Below, one piece after another: positions 37,519-51,500 of a stretch of 64,000 bases of DNA (positions are counted from its first letter, which is position 1; each line of letters opens with the position of its first letter). The position numbers and the translations under genes are program-made. The DNA lies in the NCBI RefSeq assembly GCF_000524195.1, contig NW_020170478.1, positions 210,951 to 274,950 on the forward strand, given 5' to 3'. The notes under the pieces are model-generated. The model saw nothing but the letters and a program-made list of their open reading frames with translations. It was not told where the DNA came from and did no database searches. The DNA is from Echinococcus granulosus (taxonomy: Eukaryota; Platyhelminthes; Cestoda; Cyclophyllidea; Taeniidae).

Positions 37519-40500
37519 CTAAACTGTAAAATTGCGTATGTTAGTCAACACCAATATCAATGCCAGTGCATTGGCTGAAAGGGGGATTACAAACCTCGTA
37601 GAGGACCTCAGCATTTGAATGCTCGACATGTCTGAATCGCTAATAGCATAGGTTCTAGCGGTGACAGAGTCCGCATTGGGATGAGCGCGGTTAAGAATTT
37701 TGAGAAATTCGCTCGTCTTGGCTCGCATTCGCATCTGCAAGTAGGCCTTCATGCATTTGATGTGGTAGTGCATGTACGTACGCATGAGGTGAATAAGGTC
37801 GATGGTTTTCGAACGATTCTGAGCGGATACGTGGCGCGGCGAAAGAACTGCAGATCAAAAGATGCATACTACTGAATTCAAAGCCTAAATGCAATTTATT
37901 ATAAATAGATGGATAGATGGACNNNNNNNNNNNNNNNNNNNNNNNNNNNNNNNNNNNNNNNNNNNNNNNNNNNNNNNNNNNNNNNNNNNNNNNNNNNNNN
38001 NNNNNNNNNNNNNNNNNNNNNNGATGGATGGATAGATACAGGATGGATGGATGGATGGATGGATGGATGGATGGATGGATGTGTACGGGATGAATGAATT
38101 GAATTCATATTGAATGAATCTAACATACCGAAAGTGATGTAAAAGATATTTTCACCAGAAACTGCATCCGTGCCTCGAAGCTCTTTTGGTGGATCACGAT
38201 GTTGATAAATGACTTGTGGAGCTCCGTCATAACGGCGCTTTGCCTCCGAGAACTCCTGAAATGCAAAAATTATCCTCATCACGTTTAATCTTTTGAAGTC
38301 ATAAATTCGTTTCTTCTCAGGAAGTTACAAAAGAATCGCTTTTGGACAGAGTTGTATGGAACTCTTCTCGGCCCCGGTATCAAAGCCCTTCCCCACTCGT
38401 ACGTCTTATAAAACCCTAATGGATAACTTGGCCGCTACATTGGTGGAGGAGCTGAGAAATGCGCAATAGGTTTTACTGTTTCTGTCAAATCATGTTAATG
38501 AAGGTTTTCATCTGAATGGACCGGCAAAAGACCCCAACCACAGAGTTGTATGGAAGAGGCTTGCATCTAATTCGCCTCATGGAGCAGAGGATTGTCACCT
38601 GTGTCGCAAGAGACTGAAAACAGTCCAAATAGATGAACAAAAATACCAAGGGAGGAGAGGAGAAGGAAATCAGTAGAACATTGAGTAGAGCAGAAGTTCC
38701 CGTCAAGGTATAAAATTCCTGGACCTTCCAGAACACGCAGATGCTACACACCGATGCTCATGGCAAGGTCAAGGTCATTTAAGCCAGTGATCATCCTGGT
38801 ACTCCACCTGCTCACCGTAGCATGCGGACTTGTAGACGTCCATCCACTTGAAGACGTCGTTCTCCCTCTTGATTACTCTGGTTGGAGTCTCGATGGCGAC
38901 TGAAAACCCGCACCACTGAGGACACCACCGAAAACAAGAAAACGCCAGTTTTTCTCAGCCTTGTTGGAAAACCAATCCTCAGGGTGATGACACGAAGCTG
39001 TGTTATTAGTCGTCCAGTCCTTCTTGAAAGTCCCTTCCACCCTCCCCATTCTTTACAGCATCACCAACACAACGCTGCGGTGTCGCTCATATCCACTTCA
39101 GTAGTATTCCTCAACCGACGACCGATTGGCGTCAGGTGGCATCAGTGCGATGAGACCAAAGTCGAGTAAACACTGACGACTGCTTGGTTGACAAGCTACG
39201 CGAGTTGACCAATTAAGGTGGGTGCGATTACAAGCCGGTAAGTCGCTGGTGGGCTCTATCGGAAACGCCGGTGACCACGAAATCGAAAGTGTCGCTTAGC
39301 ACTGCAGTCTAATTTATTGTAACGGTGTTGCTCTCGTATCCCGTCTTGCCTTAGCACTAGGCAATTTGATGCCTACCAAAAGTCATCATTAAAACAGAAT
39401 TGGGGGAGGCAAGAATGCCAACAGTTCAGAGGTCATTTTGGCACGCAATTTCAGTTCACTTGTTCCACGCCGATACCACTGAAAGTGCCTTGTAAGGAGA
39501 GACAAGTAGGACAAGGGAGAACACCGATTAGTCAGTTCTCTGGAAGAAATGCTAGAGGGGAAGGTTCAACCATTAACTTAAACAATTCTAGGCGTTAAAG
39601 TGTACGACAGTCTACAGTCGATCAACTTGTGGATGAATCAAAAATGAGGTCTAAGTGGACCTCTTTGTTGATTCGATTACTGTCAGTTGTTAAGGCGTCT
39701 TCTTTAGAAGGTCCCAGATCCCCTGTAGACATTAGTTGGCTTCAAATTTGGCAGTAGAATCACATGGAATGAGGTACCAACGCCCCCTGGTGACCACGTC
39801 CGAAAGATTACCTTCACTAACCCCATTTTCACACATTCATGAGCATCAGTAGCACGTCGTCAAGAAAATTTGCACCTCTCCAACATCAAAATTGCTGCCT
39901 CAAGGATGAGTACAACCAACTCTGTTTGCCGAGGCTCACATTCTTGTTATGCCTAAGACTCCAGTGGAAAAAGTTTGATTAAGCCTTTAGAGGTAGTTTA
40001 AAGGATTTCAGGTTATGCGTTTAAAACGATATCATCTGAAGCCGTACCTGAAGGAAGACCTTGCCCAGAACAATATCGTGTGGATCCTTAAATCGAGTGC
40101 TGAAGATGACAGTCACACGATCTGACATGGCTTGGACGAACCTAAAGGAGAAGGGATAAAGGATGAGGGTCAGAGGATTAGCGCATTTCTAACATAACAC
40201 CAAGAATCACTTTTGAGCGGATTCAACGATCATAGAATGGAGAAAGTAGGGATTATATTTCTAGACACTTTTCCATTTCAAGCTTAGCAACCGATGCTTC
40301 ACTGAGTAATTATCTGATCAAAAGCTACCCATTTATTAACGATTAACGTAACCGTTTAAGGTAACGGACTAGGGAAACTTACATTGTCTCATCAGAACGG
40401 AAGTGGATAGTTCCCTGGAGAATTTTAGCCGAGGGTGAAGAAGCATTAGCCACCTGATAGTCGAAGAAATGCTCAAACACGCTGGCAAAACAATTTCGAC

Positions 40501-41006
40501 GAAGTAAGGCGGCTTTTGTGGCAAGAGCTTCCAAGTTATCTGGCAGATGGTTGCAGTCGAATTGCAGAGTGACCGAAGTACCCGATTCTGCTCCAGGCTT
40601 TAGGTAACTTCCATATTCCCTAACAAGAACCTTTCATACGAAAAATTGGACATTAGACAAAGGTAAAAAACCTTAGAGTCGCCAAATTTTTCAATTTCCT
40701 TGTAGAAGGAAAGTGAAATGCTGACGGTGAGGATATTACTATCGGGTTTTCGGACAATAGAGTAGAGTATGCCATCGAAATCCGCTACATTGTCATTAAT
40801 GTCAGCAACTGTTTGGAATCTAAAAGAGTAAAATACGCAGTTAAAAAATCAACTAAACACGTTGAACTACATGATTTTTATAGATGACACTGATAAATTA
40901 GTCAAATATATTACTTATCAGGATATTGGAGGTGATTCTTGTAGGCTTGAAGCTGAGCAAGAACAACGTCTCTCACAGCCGAGTGAAAGGGTTCAATAAG
41001 GATCAT
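37519..41006 (-). CDS. ARPC2: Actin-related protein 2/3 complex subunit 2 (p34-Arc)
   Basis: ARPC2 is a core scaffold of the Arp2/3 complex and contacts the mother actin filament during branch nucleation. Exons on the minus strand: 41006-40915, 40819-40672, 40630-40383, 40141-40048, 38255-38129 and 37847-37519. Phases agree throughout. The start reads MILIEP, like the MILLE start of mammalian ARPC2. Conserved blocks include [68 protein letters not shown] and [20 protein letters not shown]. The second intron is 41 bp. The 1.8 kb intron before 38255 holds an unrelated exon-like sequence, and the next intron holds the GGAT array and the N gap. The final 40 or so residues after NRAHPNADS are not conserved. 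A possible extra intron (donor after ctctacgag, acceptor ttttacag) would move the stop to 37502. Confidence 0.95.
37909..38090. repeat. GGAT tetranucleotide array interrupted by an assembly gap
   Basis: gatg/ggat units lie on both sides of the N run, with a pure stretch at about 38042-38080. The array sits in the intron between the last two ARPC2 exons. Array length in the genome is unknown because of the gap. Confidence 0.9.
37923..38022. other. Assembly gap, 100 N
   Basis: Exactly 100 ambiguous bases inside a tetranucleotide array. A round size usually marks a scaffolding gap of unknown length rather than a measured one. Confidence 0.98.
38775..38899 (-). pseudogene. Orphan exon-like open segment inside an ARPC2 intron
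   Basis: After the acceptor gttttcag, two bases and 40 codons run without a stop and then end in TGA. The peptide, starting [20 protein letters not shown] and ending EYQDDHWLK, has the composition of a real protein. A donor-like gtgagc lies inside it after tccgcatgctacg. It is not an ARPC2 cassette exon: both neighbouring exons are in phase 0, and read in that phase this segment hits a stop at its ninth codon. I do not recognise the family. It may be a decayed gene copy, a nested gene or part of a transposon. Confidence 0.4.
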
Positions 41007-42585
41007 TACGAATGTTAGAAAAAGAGTAAAAAACTTGACACAGGAACCCGCGGAAATGAGAAAACTCGAAAAGCTGCTTAATTACATTATAACTTAAAAC
41101 AAACTCTTAAAAAATGATTAAAATTGATATAAGCATAGTAGCATAATGCAAGCATATCAGCTGAGGCGATTACGACACTTAAACTGCCATAGTAAAACCT
41201 TTTAGTCGGCGATTTTATGTACTGGAGATGTGCAATAAATTAATAGATTTTATGCGCAAAATTGAGGTAGAGAAAACGAGTACCTCAAAAAGTATGTAAA
41301 GCCAAATAAATAGCGAAAACAGCTCTATAGGGAATTGCGTGTAAGTAAAATGCAAAAATTTTTGTGTGAATAAAAGGAATGCGAAGGATGTTAGTTTACG
41401 TCTCGGGTCTAGTAAAGGGGCCACTATAGCGCTGCTTTCAATGCCTTATACCTCAAAAGTTAATACTGCGGCACATCAAATATGCATACTTTGCCCAAAT
41501 ACTATGTTTTCAGCCGTGGGCAGGGAGGCCACGGGACGGTGCGTGCAAATTGCCACCTCAAGTAAACGGTTTATGCAAAATACCCGGAAGGACATAGTGC
41601 AATTTGTAATAAATTAAATGTTTAAATGTTGCTATTTGCGTAGGATCACTTTGTTCCGCAGCAGCAGTGTCTTCACTTTGTAGACTGTGCCTTGGTTCAT
41701 GCCCGTAGCCCAGTCCTTTCCGTAGATCAAACGCATGCATTTTATTTAAGCTTGACTGCCTTTAAAATACAGTATCTAAAAGTTTAACAGCATTTTATAG
41801 CGTTTCCATTAATGGGTACTTAAATATCAGAATACCTAATACTCTCTAGTACAACGTTCACTTCTTACCAACAAATGGATTCTTGAGTAAAATGCTATAA
41901 TATAAAAATGAAAAAATTGGTAGGTGTCTATTTAATGCAGTACTTCGGGGTTCATTTAAATAAAACTATTTTCAAAATATCTGAGTGTAGCGTATAATAT
42001 AATACTTTTCAGCCGAACAAAACAATACATTAAGTGCATTTAGTAATTTTATTGCAAAGCCAAAAGTAGCAAGTTCGAGATAGCGAAGTCGCTTTTCCTA
42101 GTTTTCCCACATTTATTGCAGGCCCTGCCGACCTTGCGGCATCTTTAAAGAGTAGTAAGGAGCTAATTTTGCGCGGTATTTTATTATTCTTTATCCGATA
42201 ATGTCGTAAGGTGAGTCTATGGGAGGCTAAACCCTTTTAAAATTGTAATCTAAGAACATATCCCATGGACCGTTTATTGTTTTATTTTAATGTAACATCG
42301 TTTCGAGCTTTTATGCGAATTTTTTAATGATTTTTAGGCTGTTGGTTCTGGTTGAAGCTTTTTAGTTTTTTACCATGCCTACCTTTAAATAAAATGCTTT
42401 CATGCTCTTTTTTATAATTGCCTTTATTTTCGAAGGTTTACCTTTTTTCATCTAATAATTTGTGCAGTTGTGCACGTTTTACAAATTTCGTTCTATTTTT
42501 GAAGTGAATATCAATCACATATTATTATTAAAGCGAAAAATTTTGCACTGCGATATTTTTATTTTTAGGTGGCTTTTAGATCCAA
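41007..42585. promoter_or_regulatory. Divergent intergenic region between ARPC2 and GPR155
   Basis: 1.58 kb of AT-rich DNA between two divergent start codons. On the GPR155 side, two acceptor-like sites (atttttag ending at 42568 and cttttag ending at 42579) lie within 18 bp of the ATG, pointing to a spliced 5' leader or spliced-leader addition. No TATA box was assigned. Confidence 0.5.
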
Positions 42586-45500
42586 ATGAACTCCACACTA
42601 TTCGTTACCAGCGAAAGCACTAAAGATTTGGGTACTTTTGCAACCACTGACATTGCTGATGGCCTGGGAAATATAACTACTTATTCCGCCTCATACAACC
42701 ATGTTTTTGCCGGACTAACCTCCGTCTTTCTCACCATCTATATTCTGATTATTTTGGGCTTCCTTGTCGGGCATTTTCGACTCCTTTCCAAGGCCCAGGC
42801 ACGTGGATTTGGTCGCTTCGTTTATCGATATGCCATTTCGGCCATTCTCTTTACAGTAAGCACTTGCTCTCTTTTTAAGAAGACTTGGAATTTTAAGAGT
42901 ACCTTGCATCGCCATTGACTTTTATACTTAGATTCGATGTACAACTATTTTTAAAACGACACCTTGGTAACCAATACTCCTGCAGCACCTTCTTGTTATT
43001 GATAAAAGCAAATGCGAAAGGAAATATGAAATCGACACTTTATACTGCTAAGGGTGCCTAATATAAATGGCCAAAATTTAAAAGGACTAAATTTATTATT
43101 CGAGTGGAATTTGTTGCTATAAATCAATGCACTAATGTAATCTAAGGTCTAAAAAATGCAAATTATGATTGAAAACAGGGAGAATTGACCAAAGTATATG
43201 AATGAATGGATGAAGGGATGGATCCAGGATGGATGGATTAGGGATCCATCCAAGTCCACCCAACTCGTCTATCAACTTTAATCCTCAATTTCATCTCTTG
43301 GACCTGCATACCCCCATCTTTCTTAAGTCCTTCCACCGTGGATCCATTCTTTCCTTACAGATTCATTCATTTTGCGGTCATGTAAGCGCCCCTTCATCCT
43401 TTCATTCCATCCATTTACTCCATCTCTTTGCTTTTGAATCATTGTCTTTTATTTAACTGTTTCTGCAAGCCTATTGTCGGAGGATCCTTAAACCTCCCCC
43501 GCCCCCAATACGTCATCGTAAACCATTCCACGTAAATACAGGTCGTTTAATTCACGTGTTGACCAAAGTAAAATCTACTTTGGAATCACTAAAAATACAA
43601 ACATTAAAAAGGCGTGGCCGCCTAAGATGTCAAAATTTCACTATCTCACGGTGTGCGGACCCATTGAGGCCTTGGAAATGCCCGTTGGATGCAATGATGA
43701 ATTTACCTCAACAATTTACCTGATTTTGACCGCTAGTCCGTGGTATCCACATCCACTGGCCCATTCGTCCAGTCCATGCACGTCTGTGGGTAAAAGCTTC
43801 AGTAGTGCATTCAGGACCTGCTAATTTAAACGTCATTCCTTCCATCCCGTACCCATCCACTCCATATTTGTCCATCCCGTATCCATCCATCTGTTTTTTG
43901 CGGCCAATACTTCATTAGTGTAATAAAATGCAAAACCTTGTCCTCTCATTTCCTTCTCTTATTCGCTTAGAAATCATTTCTTCAAGGACGTCTGGATCAC
44001 TAGACACTACAAATGCGTTCAGGAAAGACGTCACCGAGTACACACACATAGAAGGATAAGGTAGGCTTCCACTACGGTCCGCTGGCACACAAAACGTCCA
44101 GCAATGACAAGGGCGACATTAGATTCACTGTAACATTCCTCCACTCCCGCCAGTGATTTTCTTCATTTAGGCACTCAAGTTTCACCAACTACTCCCATTC
44201 ACAGCTCGTAAAATCATCTCCTCCTACCTGAATTTTGTATTTATGGGTTTCTTGAAGACCAGTACTCCCCACGTACAGTTGAATGGTGGAGAAATTTCCC
44301 CTACCACCACCCAAAATGTACTTGTTTACGTCTCTTTAGCGGACTTTAGGCACAAATCTAATTTGCGTTAGTCGTTGTCACTTTCATGACGCCCACCTGG
44401 TACTACTCGAAGTGGTGTAAAAGGCGTCTTGGCTTGTGTCAGCCTATGACAGGTGAAAAAGGATGTCTGTGCTCCTCATCACAACGTCACGATCTACATG
44501 TGCACGGCAACATGACACCGCAATTGCTTATGCCCCCTATCTGTGTGCTCTTAAGGATGCCATGTCAGTTCTGGTCATGTTTGAAGGCCTTTGCTACGCC
44601 TGGACGGTTGATTTGTCAGGTCTGCTCCACTTTCTAAGCAAGCAATGGGAGGATTGTGTTTACCGCCTCCTTCCAAGTCAAGTGACAACCCTTTCACCTG
44701 TTGTGATAGTTCTTTTGTTGCATCACCAAACTATTTTCCGCTTTGATCTATTCCTCGACAAACATCATCTGTGAGGCTGATCTGAGCTTTGATGTTGACA
44801 ACCCCTCGATCACCAAATCGGCGTCATGAAACGAGCAATGCCATAGAAACGGAGCATTTTTTTTTTCAAGAAATAAAACCTACGTATTGCGACAACTTAA
44901 GGCTGTTGGAATTAATTTAAGTCAGCCTAAATAATAAAATTCTCTTCTAACTTTTTAGTCATAAATTGCTAACCACACAGGGTCACAAATCCTCCCCCCC
45001 CCCCCCCTAATAACCCTCGAGGCGCCATGTGGGTAATTACCTCCCATTATATGGCTTTAAAACCCTCCTTCCAGTTTACTTTACAAATTGCCTATTAACC
45101 CTTACCTAAGTGAACTCATTTCTGTCATAAATTTTCTTTTCATTGGTCTCCCCAAATTTTACCACACCCTCTTGTTGTGTGTGTGTTGGTGTGAATGGAG
45201 CTGGATTGAGTGAGTCACACCGGTGGAGGCGATACACACATTGGTGTTGATGTAACTCTTCACTTTTTTGTTATTGAGAGTCCAGGCTACCTAATATTGT
45301 ATGCTAAAACAGTTCTTCTGTCTACGCCTCTTTCTACTCCTTGCATGCCACAGCCCTTAAACCAGTTCTCGGTTTGTAGCACTCAAATAGCTTAACGGGA
45401 AGCAATTCCGTCGTACCAATGCAACTTAAGTAATAAAAATCCTTTTTTCGTTTCTTTTGTGGAAAAATTCTGACTAGAAATTGTTAAGGAATTATTATAA

Positions 45501-48500
45501 CTAGAGATATTCTACTGCGACTATGTGGCCGCTGAAATTGTAATAAGTAGCAGCATCCACCAAAACGGGTACATGCTTCACAGGAGAGAGGAGGAAAGAG
45601 AGAAATATGCCACGCTTATACTACCATGCTGTGGTTCAGGCGGTGCTCGAAACGTCGCTGAAAACGTACCAAGTCATGCGAATCAGGAAGTACCGAGAAG
45701 CGGGGGTAATCCACGCCATCGTGGGTGCTGTATCGCGCGGACGTAAAACCTTGAAGCAGTTAAACAAACAAACAAATTTTTCTTCTGGTTGACTGATTGG
45801 CTCTTTACTTGCATAGACGACAATGACAATTCGTCTGGAAGCGATTCAATGGCAAGCCATCTGGTCGATATTCATCGCCCGACTACTGATGTTCTTCGTC
45901 TCGACGATTGCCTGCTTAGTGATTTCGCGAGGTCAATTGTTAGGTCTCTCTGCCATCGTCAGTCTTCTGCTGACCGATTCCAACGATATCGCTGTGATGT
46001 ATCCTACCTGTGAGTTCACAGTTGCTTGTTTACTTTATTAGCTCTTGCCATCTTGGGAAAGGGCTGGAAAACCCATTTCCGGTCCCCATAAGCCTAGCCT
46101 GAAGGCTGATTAATGGGAAATTAGGAAATTAAGTGTGTGTGGTAACCTCTACGATTCCCCTTCTGCTTCGGCGGTCACAGAATTGAAACATTAATCGCGG
46201 GATCACAAGCAAAGTTCATGCCATGGAACCATCGACTGCAGCTAGAATGCATTGCGATTCAACGCCTGGATTTCAGCTGGATTCGTTCATTCGTCTACTT
46301 GAAGAATGTTGATTGACACCCAACAATGTGTCAGACGCTTTTTCTGCGTGAATATGTCTACCTAGTGCCTTGAAGTCGTTTTTCGACTTCGTTCCTTTGT
46401 TGGATCCCGTCGTCAGTTCTCCTCTATTCGACCGCGCCTCTAGGGCTGCGGAATCCAATAAATTCTAAAACTTTATCTAAAAATCATTGGTCAGTGACCC
46501 TTACATTACTCTTGGTTGGAATGGAATTGGGTAGGTGACAGGAGTCGACGCGGCTTTGACAACCCTCTTCCTCCCAAGTCTCCACACAATCATCCACTCT
46601 CAATGGACGTAAGGCTCTACAGCGGTTCGGTGTGATATTCGTCTGTCAGAGATACTCCCGCAGAGGCAACAATGCATACAACTCTAGGAAAAATTTCTTT
46701 TCTAGGGTTAAAATGCTATTTCCAGGGGTGAAATGGGCTGAAAAGCCCCGCAGATTTGATGTCAAATTCTAAATTTTCCCCAAGTCAGTCATTCCCACTC
46801 CTGACTCTTAGCTTCAGAAAACACCCACATATGGTGGCACCCTTCACGCCATTCAAAACAGTCCTTCGGCTTTAAGACCTGTTTTAATTTGTTTTCACAA
46901 AGGTGTGTTTATTTTAAAAGACAGACCACTTGAAGATGCTAATGGGGGTAAAATTCGGTCAAGGCCCGGCGGCACTTATGCGGGTCAGTTTTTAGCCTCA
47001 ACTGAACTGAGGGTCAGTTTTAGCAAGAAAACTAACCTTGATTTACAAAAACAAGGGCAAGTTTTGGCAAATGCTGTTGAACTAATCACATTAATCGCCT
47101 GGGTAGCGCGCAAAGTAAAACACGAATCATGGCCAAAAGTGCACTTGAATTGCATACATCTTGCCGTGTCGACCAATCAGAAGGCTGGACGGCCAAAGGG
47201 TCGCTGCGCGTTTGTCTGTTGTAATTTCAAAACGCATTTGACGAAGTGGAAAATAAATGAGCAGGAGTAACTTATTTTTTGTGGTAAAAAAGTGAATTCG
47301 AATCCTATTTTTTAACCCGTATTCAGTAAAATGTAGGTAAACGGGTAGCTAGCTGTTGTGTTTGGCTGATGGCTTTCTGCACTTTTCAGAGAATGCTTTC
47401 TTTGAAAGTTTTGTAATTACGCATGAAAATGTGGGTAAAAGTGATTTAAAGATGTGCAATTTAATCGGCCTACCTTCAGGGGGGGGGCAGTTTATCAGAT
47501 GACTAGGTAAAGGCGCCAAAAAACTGTTTTGTAGCGATGGATGGTTCGAGTGGGCTTTCGGGTTCTCGAGTTTATCGCCTCAAAGTGCACTCGCAGTGTA
47601 CTTGGCAGGCGTAATGTCATGCACCGCAATGAGAAGTTCATAAGAAGTACAATCATTTACATCCACCTCATCCGGTTCCTAATCGAACGATTCTGATGTT
47701 GGCAAAAGTGACAAGTTCCACCAAGCTGATGTGATTTCACCCTGTCCGCTTTTTGCGCCAATTCAAACTCGGTCGCAGGGATGTTCAGGAAGGTTCTCGT
47801 ACAATATTTTGTAGCTTTTTCAAGGATGAAGATGAAGGTAGAGTAAAGTGGAGCGGCATGGAAGCGTACGGTTTAGGATCAAGTAGCACTGGAAATAATC
47901 TAATTCTAGTGATCATTCACCCGCTCACTCCACTTGAAGCCAAGTGCATCCCACACCGCATGCCATCCTAGTGTTCAATGCTGACACAAGTAGTTTGCCC
48001 TCACATCAATTGGGAAGCGAAAGTGGTGTTGAAGACTAAGTCAGGCTGTGAATCCACAATTGCCTGCATGCCACTTCTGTGGAAGATGGACAGGGAGAAC
48101 TTCTCATGGAGGCTGACCGAGATTAGCCAATCTGTGGGAGGATCTCATGAGATGGCTTTGGAGGGAGATGCTGCCTTCCGCAGCCCCCAACTGATTCGCC
48201 TTCTACTTTTGATGAACAGTTTTTCTTGACACTAGTCAATTGCAGAAGCATTAGGTCACGAGACCACCTCGTAATGGCAACTTTCCCAATCTACAGTTCA
48301 AATCCTTCATCCAAGCATGGCCAAACACTGTTGCATTGTTGTTGCCCTCCAAATCCTCCTCCTTAAACCAATCGCATTTCTCCTCCTTGAAATGAACGTC
48401 TTCCGTGAACGGCGGATGATTCAGAGGCATGCTACTCTTACCTCCGCCTCCTCCTCATCGCCTCGCATGACCTTGAGGACTCTGTTTAAGGTCAGCACTG

Positions 48501-51500
48501 TTTGTTTTTATGCGTGATTGCGTCACGTGTGTTCTTTGTGCCCCTGAAGTTCGAATACAAAAGAAAATTAAACCGATTACTCCATTTGGATCCACCCTAG
48601 AGGGGTCTTGACATGTCATTCGATTGCGCCAATTCTAAAGGGAAATAGGTAAACTTTGTCAAGACTCTTTATGGGGTAAACGCTCTGTGAATCGCTTATT
48701 TCTTTGTGTGGGAGGTTCGCATAACTTTTTGTTCCCTTCCGATGACGCTTTGCGTCAAACTGACATTTTTGGCTGCCCCCTCAATCAGCCCACTATGGGA
48801 GAAGACTACCTAGGTGAGGTGTTGTTAATTCTCAATCAAATTATTGACAGCTGAGTAAAAATCGGAAGTTTTTCTTGAAATAATGAGTAAATAATCTAAA
48901 TATGTCCTTTTAATTCTCAGACAATCGGATATGTTGACAACTAACCCGCTCCGTACAAATGATGCGCCCCTCGCGGCGATGCACTTAAACAACCAATTGT
49001 CCTTTATTTTAGATATTGTGCCAAATACTGTTGGATCCACAGCTCATCGCCTTCTGTCTCGGCTTGATCTGCAATGTGGCGTTTCGAAACCGTCCGCCCA
49101 TCTCCCTCACCCACTTTGGGAATACCTTTGGTAGGTTCCCCCGCCGCCAGCTCGGAGGACGTAGCGATTAAGCCCCAACAGTGGCCCCATGAGCTACACG
49201 AAACTAGACTCCTAATTGCTGTGTGAATTTTCTCGGTGCAGGTACACCCGAGATCACTCGATTTGGTGTCCTTGAGATGAAAATAAATGTGAAGGCAGTA
49301 ATTTCCTCCGATTTGCCAGCATAAAACATCAAATACGACCCATTTTATATAATCACCTCAATTAAAAAAGGAGGTTCAGAAAAGGCAAGCTGTAAAAGTT
49401 GCATTTTCGACGATTTTTGCCTAGTTTATGCACGCACTAATTAATCGCCTATCCCTTGGAGGTTGAAGTTGGTTCCATTGGTTAGCTTTGAGACGCGCAA
49501 TGAATAAAAGCATCACCACGATGCCGTCAAAATAGTGCCTAGGGTGTTTCCAGCACCCTCATAGGCTCCATGTACGTAAAAATAGCGTCATAATTAACGA
49601 ACTAATCCGTGGGATTATTAGTAGCTGCGCCTGAAAAAAGCCGCTCCAAAGTCTTACGGGTTGACTTTCCATTTCAGATGTGGCTTTCACCTCCTGCGCA
49701 CTATTCTACCTCGGCTTGGTCTGCGTAAATGCTGGCACCAACATTTCAGCCATGGAAAAACCCCTGCTAACCATCGTTCTTTCACTCAAAGTGTTAGTTT
49801 CTACTGAAATAGCATTTAAGTAGACTATCACAGTAACTGATCGAACGGGACTACTGCTAGAAATTTGCAATTAATCTGAGCTTGTCTTGGGAAAAGGAAT
49901 AATTAATTCGACAGAAATAAAAAGAATTATGATTAGCTGGGACATTCTCGTTACACATTGATCGAACATGCCCATCCCCTCATTGCCCCCTCTTCTCCCT
50001 ACTTTTAGGCTAGTTATGCCAATTCTCGCAATAAAGCTCTACAACCTCTTTCCGACCCATGTTCAAGGGGATGCCACGGGAACATTTGTCCTCCTCTACT
50101 CTCTAGCTCCGACTAGAGCTACCCTCCTGTCACTTGCATCAAGGTACGCCGTCGCTCCCAATCTTGTAAGTAATCTGTCAGTATTTTCACCGGTCAGTGC
50201 GAGAGCAAAGGAGATGGGTGTCGCGATAAAGCCCTTTAATTATGGTCTCCTGTTTCACGTACACTTCCGAGGTGTCTATCACCAACATAAAGGCATATCA
50301 CATCGTGAAGATGCAACAGAGATGAGCCGTTTTACGGCAGTCCTCTTCTTCATCTTCGTCACCCATCCATCCACACACTTCCACCGACTCACCCACCCAA
50401 TGCTCTTGCATGCTCCCTTGTCAAGGTGACTGAGGTGGTGTGCTTCAAGCGGTGTAACGGTGACCGAAGACGCCAACTACAAATGTGCCTGCACAACAGG
50501 TTGGAGCAGGTTTTCAACTAGGTGAATGTATCTGTCACTTCCATGGTAACGTTGCTGCAGGCAACAGTTACCTCATCACTTAAACCAGAGACACAGCATC
50601 AGTGACATTTTGGATGATTAGAGTGCGCTAATATGGACATGTCCTCTTGTCCCATGCCCACTTCCAGCGCATGACACGCTTCGCGTGACCTTGATAACGA
50701 ACCAACCAGCCTTCTACTTTCTCCAGATTAACAAGAGGCCGCCAAGGCTGCATACTTTTGTCTATTCTTAGACAGCTCCGTCATAATTCACCTTGGAGAC
50801 TATTTTAGGAGGAAAGATGAGAGACAAGCCAAATCCATGTAATTGCAAGCCAGCACCGTCCTTAGCTCTATTCGCCACTGCAACTAGTTGACTCCATTAT
50901 ATGTATTAACTCGGTAGTGAGGTCCTCCTCACCGATGTTTGGGTTACTTCTAAAGAGTTACATAATTACCGACTGTCAAATTCGTACTCAACTAAGTATT
51001 GACAAGCACCGCCGTGAGCTTTGTTGTTACCCTTGTCTCATGCATTACCTTTCACCCTGCAATCGGCCTCTGAGATTACAGGCAGGACGGTGCTGCAAGC
51101 TTTCACTAATCGGGTTCACGTGACTGTGATACTAATCCAATTTTATGATATTGAGGATGAAATAATCTTATGCATCACCCTAGAATGAAGTGTTCACGAT
51201 GACCTTGGTGTGTGATCGTGATATTAGAGAGGTGGAGGAGCATGAATACCAGTTCAGGCTAAAATTTGACCTGGCTAAGATTTGTGGCAACAAAGTGAGT
51301 AGACTTTGGGAAAAAATTAGCCCATGCGATCAATGGTAGCGAACTAGCAGGGACTATTTACTTTGAGGAAGGAAAATCCTGACTACTTTTGTGCCTGTAA
51401 AATAAAATAAAGCCAAGTTTGGTATTACCCAACAGTGTCTAACATATGTGCGATTTGCACTTTGCATTAAAAAAACCCATTTTAGTATCCTCCCTTGGAG

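Noticed and set aside
49968..50429. 153-codon ORF starting with an ATG upstream of a GPR155 exon
   Set aside because: Only 50009-50165 is supported as coding. The rest reads through an acceptor on one side and a gtaagt donor on the other.
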